From NCBI GenBank assembly GCA_037146835.1, contig JBAWWI010000046.1, forward strand, positions 1 through 16,046: DNA of 16,046 bases, read 5' to 3'. A program made the translations under genes and the position numbers. The notes beneath the pieces were generated by a model. It did not search any database, had not been told where the DNA came from, and was given only the letters and a program-made list of their open reading frames with translations. Shown in pieces: positions 14,229 to 16,046 of this stretch (position 1 is its first letter; each line of letters begins with the position of its first letter). The stretch comes from IMCC26256 sp037146835 (GTDB lineage: Bacteria; Actinomycetota; Acidimicrobiia; IMCC26256).

Positions 14229-14465
14229 ATGAGCAGCATTATGGAGACCGACATACTCGATGCGATTGAGGTCATTCGCCCCGCGCTTCAGGCCGATGGT
14301 GGAGACATTGTCTTCAACAGCATCGACGACGCCGGTGTTGTGCATGTGAGCCTCGTCGGTGCTTGCGGTACCTGCCCGGTCTCTGCGATGACTCTCAAGG
14401 CGGGTGTCGAGCGAATCATCATGGATCGCGTCCCCGGTGTTACAGAGGTAGTCGCGGACGTTTGA
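14229..14465 (+). CDS. NifU C-terminal-domain (Nfu-type) Fe-S cluster carrier
   Basis: 78 aa, essentially a single Nfu domain. The signature ALQADGGDI (about residues 19-27) and the cluster-binding GACGTCPVSAMTLKAGVE with Cys46 and Cys49 (CxxC) are intact. Two monomers normally bridge one [4Fe-4S] cluster and pass it to apo-enzymes in the cytoplasm. The C-terminal VPGVTEVVA is also standard. The ATG at 14229 has GAGAGG at 9-nt spacing. An upstream TTG would give 81 aa but is badly placed relative to the ribosome site. It precedes meaB by 56 nt. Single-domain Nfu proteins of this size are common in actinobacteria. Confidence 0.93.
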   Translation: MSSIMETDILDAIEVIRPALQADGGDIVFNSIDDAGVVHVSLVGACGTCPVSAMTLKAGVERIIMDRVPGVTEVVADV

Positions 14466-14521
14466 TCTCGAGTCAAGAGACCAGAGACCAGCGACCCGAA
14501 CAAACTAAAGCGATTTAAGAG

Positions 14522-15460
14522 ATGCAACTCGATCCTGCTGAGCTAGTTCAACGCTGCATTAAGGGCGATCGCGGCGCGGTCGCGAAGTTGATCTCCATTG
14601 TTGAGGCTGGTGGCCCTCGCGCTTTTGAGGTCGCAGCACTACTGCATCCGAGTACGGGCAACGCGTACACGATCGGGCTTACCGGAGCACCAGGTGCCGG
14701 TAAATCAAGCCTCACTGATGCGCTTATTAAACGCATTCGCAGCGACGGTGACGAAGTAGCGATTCTTGCTATCGACCCAACGAGCCCATTTACGGGTGGT
14801 GCAATTCTTGGAGACCGTGTGCGCATGCAGGAGCACGCACTCGATCGCGGTGTCTACATTCGATCAATGGCGACACGCGGGCATCTCGGCGGACTTGCAC
14901 TTGCCGCACCTCAGGCCGTGAGAGTGCTTGATGCATCGGGTAAGCCGTGGATCATCATTGAGACTGTCGGCGTTGGTCAGGTTGAGGTTGAGATCGCGGG
15001 AGCTGCTGATACAACGGTTGTAGTCGTTAATCCAGGTTGGGGTGATGGCGTACAGGCCAACAAAGCCGGATTGATGGAGATTGCAGATGTATTCGTGGTC
15101 AACAAATCCGATCGACCGGGTACGCCTGAGACAATTCGCGACCTAGAGATGATGCTCGATCTTTCTGGGCACCCAGATTGGCGTGCGCCGATCGTGCAGA
15201 CAGTCGCAACCAACGCCACCGGAATCGAGGAGTTCTGGCAGGCGATTTTGAGTCATCGTGCGTTTATCCTTGATGAAGGCCGCCTTGAGGCACGCCGCGA
15301 GGCGCGGGCACGCGAGGAGCTGCGAAACATCGTGCTCGCACGGCTTGCATCCGCAGTTGAGGAGCGATGCGCCGGGGATCTCTTCGAGAAGATGGTTGAT
15401 GCGGTATCGAATCGCAGGATCGACCCCTACAAGGCAGCGGCTGAGATCATCGGCGCTTAG
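14522..15460 (+). CDS. meaB: MeaB/ArgK-family GTPase, chaperone of B12 acyl-CoA mutases
   Basis: 312 aa G3E-family P-loop GTPase that gates adenosylcobalamin loading and protects methylmalonyl-CoA-type mutases from inactivation. Walker A GAPGAGKS is at residues 55-62, the Mg/switch region DPTSPFTGGAILGDRVRM at 85-102, RGHLGGLA at 119-126, ETVGVGQVEVEIA at 147-159, and the guanine-specificity motif NKSD at 194-197. The C-terminal helical part (ARREARAREELRN) and NRRIDPYKAA match the dimerisation arm. The ATG has no strong Shine-Dalgarno. It lies 11 kb from the mutase large-subunit gene rather than beside it, but is the obvious candidate partner. Family identity is very firm; which mutase it serves is inferred. 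Confidence 0.95.
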   Translation: MQLDPAELVQRCIKGDRGAVAKLISIVEAGGPRAFEVAALLHPSTGNAYTIGLTGAPGAGKSSLTDALIKRIRSDGDEVAILAIDPTSPFTGGAILGDRVRMQEHALDRGVYIRSMATRGHLGGLALAAPQAVRVLDASGKPWIIIETVGVGQVEVEIAGAADTTVVVVNPGWGDGVQANKAGLMEIADVFVVNKSDRPGTPETIRDLEMMLDLSGHPDWRAPIVQTVATNATGIEEFWQAILSHRAFILDEGRLEARREARAREELRNIVLARLASAVEERCAGDLFEKMVDAVSNRRIDPYKAAAEIIGA

Positions 15461-15507
15461 CGTCCCCCATCCCAACCGGAACCACCAAGATTGATAGGTG
15501 CTACAAC

Positions 15508-15984
15508 ATGGAACCAATCTCGCGCGACGATTCAGTAGTAGCCGCAAACTCTGGGCGCGCTAAGAAAGCAACTCGACGCAAGATCTCGACAGCTGCAGCG
15601 GTCGTCGTGGTGATCGCGATTGGTATTGCGGCAGTCGTATCGAACGTAGGCGGAAATTCTTCGCGTTCTGGCTCTTTGACTAGTGACGCCATAGCGACAA
15701 CTTGTGGTCCGAGTAATGACCCCGCCACTCAGAATGTGGGCTCTATTGGGAGGGTCACTTGGCCTGTCGATAGCAATACTGGCATCGTTAGCGCGACCTT
15801 TAAGTTCACCGGTGCGCAGTTTGACTCCACTCCCGCCTTGGTGGCGACCCTTAGCGGAGTTGCGACAACCGTCGGTGGGAAGCAAGTCTTCTCCGCTTCG
15901 ACGGGATTCTTAACTGCATCGGTAACTGTGGATTTGTACACCCAAGCTGGTCAACTTGTCCGCACAACATCGGCTAACTGCTGA
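15508..15984 (+). CDS. Single-pass membrane-anchored protein, unknown function
   Basis: 158 aa. A basic cytoplasmic N-terminus (SGRAKKATRRK, residues 15-25) precedes one hydrophobic segment at about 26-46 (STAAAVVVVIAIGIAAVV), followed by a Ser/Gly-rich linker and an extracytoplasmic domain of about 90 residues rich in Thr, Val and Ser, likely beta-stranded. There are two cysteines, Cys66 and the C-terminal Cys158, which could form a disulphide. There is no lipobox, sortase motif or catalytic motif that I can recognise. The ATG has AGGTG at 7-nt spacing. It begins 47 nt after meaB. The topology (N-in, C-out anchor) is read from charge distribution. Function unknown. Confidence 0.75.
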   Translation: MEPISRDDSVVAANSGRAKKATRRKISTAAAVVVVIAIGIAAVVSNVGGNSSRSGSLTSDAIATTCGPSNDPATQNVGSIGRVTWPVDSNTGIVSATFKFTGAQFDSTPALVATLSGVATTVGGKQVFSASTGFLTASVTVDLYTQAGQLVRTTSANC

Positions 15985-16046
15985 CAAACCTTCAGCTCCC
16001 TGAACCCTGAGCGGTCAGCGTGCTGATCATTCTTGGCGTGTAGGGT

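Noticed and set aside
14491..14521. Promoter for meaB in the nfu-meaB gap
   Set aside because: AT-rich bits such as TAAAGC and TTAAGA are present, but no TANNNT at the right spacing or clear -35 box. Cotranscription with nfu is equally likely.
16007..16026. Terminator after the last gene (CTGA-GCGG-TCAG overlapping TCAG-CGTG-CTGA)
   Set aside because: The stems are only 4 bp, overlap each other and lack a T-tract. The window ends too soon to judge.
1..16046. Mobile element, phage, defence, CRISPR or RNA genes
   Set aside because: I saw no transposase, integrase, nuclease or restriction motifs, no spaced direct repeats, no long terminal inverted repeats and no tRNA-like cloverleaf.

Overview
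The window is ordinary chromosomal DNA from a free-living bacterium, most likely an actinobacterium and possibly of the Acidimicrobiia type. The reasons are a moderately high GC content (judged by eye), a class II (GlpX) fructose bisphosphatase, a MurA with Asp in place of the catalytic Cys as in mycobacteria, a toroid-like protein, methyltransferase and GT4 operon of a kind recalled from actinobacteria, frequent GTG starts, and -10 boxes of TANNNT form placed directly before start codons, which suggests leaderless mRNAs. The lineage is inferred, not proven. There are no rRNA or tRNA genes, insertion sequences, prophage genes or CRISPR arrays. The DNA is densely coding, and no gene-free stretch exceeds about 155 bases.

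Layout. (1) Positions 19-1008, minus strand: glpX, facing away from the next block across a short divergent control region with a 12-bp palindrome. (2) Positions 1110-5978, plus strand: an SDR oxidoreductase, the large subunit of a B12-dependent acyl-CoA mutase with isobutyryl-CoA-mutase-type specificity residues, a class I methyltransferase overlapping the mutase stop, a cytoplasmic GH29 alpha-L-fucosidase and a small membrane protein. (3) Positions 5975-9131, minus strand: a tightly overlapping three-gene operon of a GT4 glycosyltransferase, a class I methyltransferase and an (alpha/alpha)-toroid-like protein often labelled prenyltransferase. It meets block 2 with overlapping stop codons. 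(4) Positions 9247-12756, plus strand: an S9 prolyl-oligopeptidase-type peptidase, a small KANL3/TEX30-type alpha/beta hydrolase and a crotonase-family enzyme. (5) Positions 12823-15984, plus strand: murA, an Nfu-type Fe-S carrier, meaB (the GTPase chaperone of B12 mutases) and an unrecognised single-pass membrane protein.

How the genes fit together. The mutase and MeaB point to adenosylcobalamin-dependent branched or short acyl-CoA metabolism, to which the SDR and crotonase could contribute. The small B12-binding mutase subunit is not in the window. The minus-strand operon looks like glycan or glycolipid assembly of unknown product. MurA, GlpX and Nfu are housekeeping genes.

I see no clear new defence or mobile system. 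The most useful leads are the mutase specificity residues and its translational coupling to a methyltransferase, the uncharacterised three-gene glycan operon with a possible two-state leader hairpin, a repeated leaderless-promoter signature, and the Cys-to-Asp MurA predicted to be fosfomycin-insensitive.
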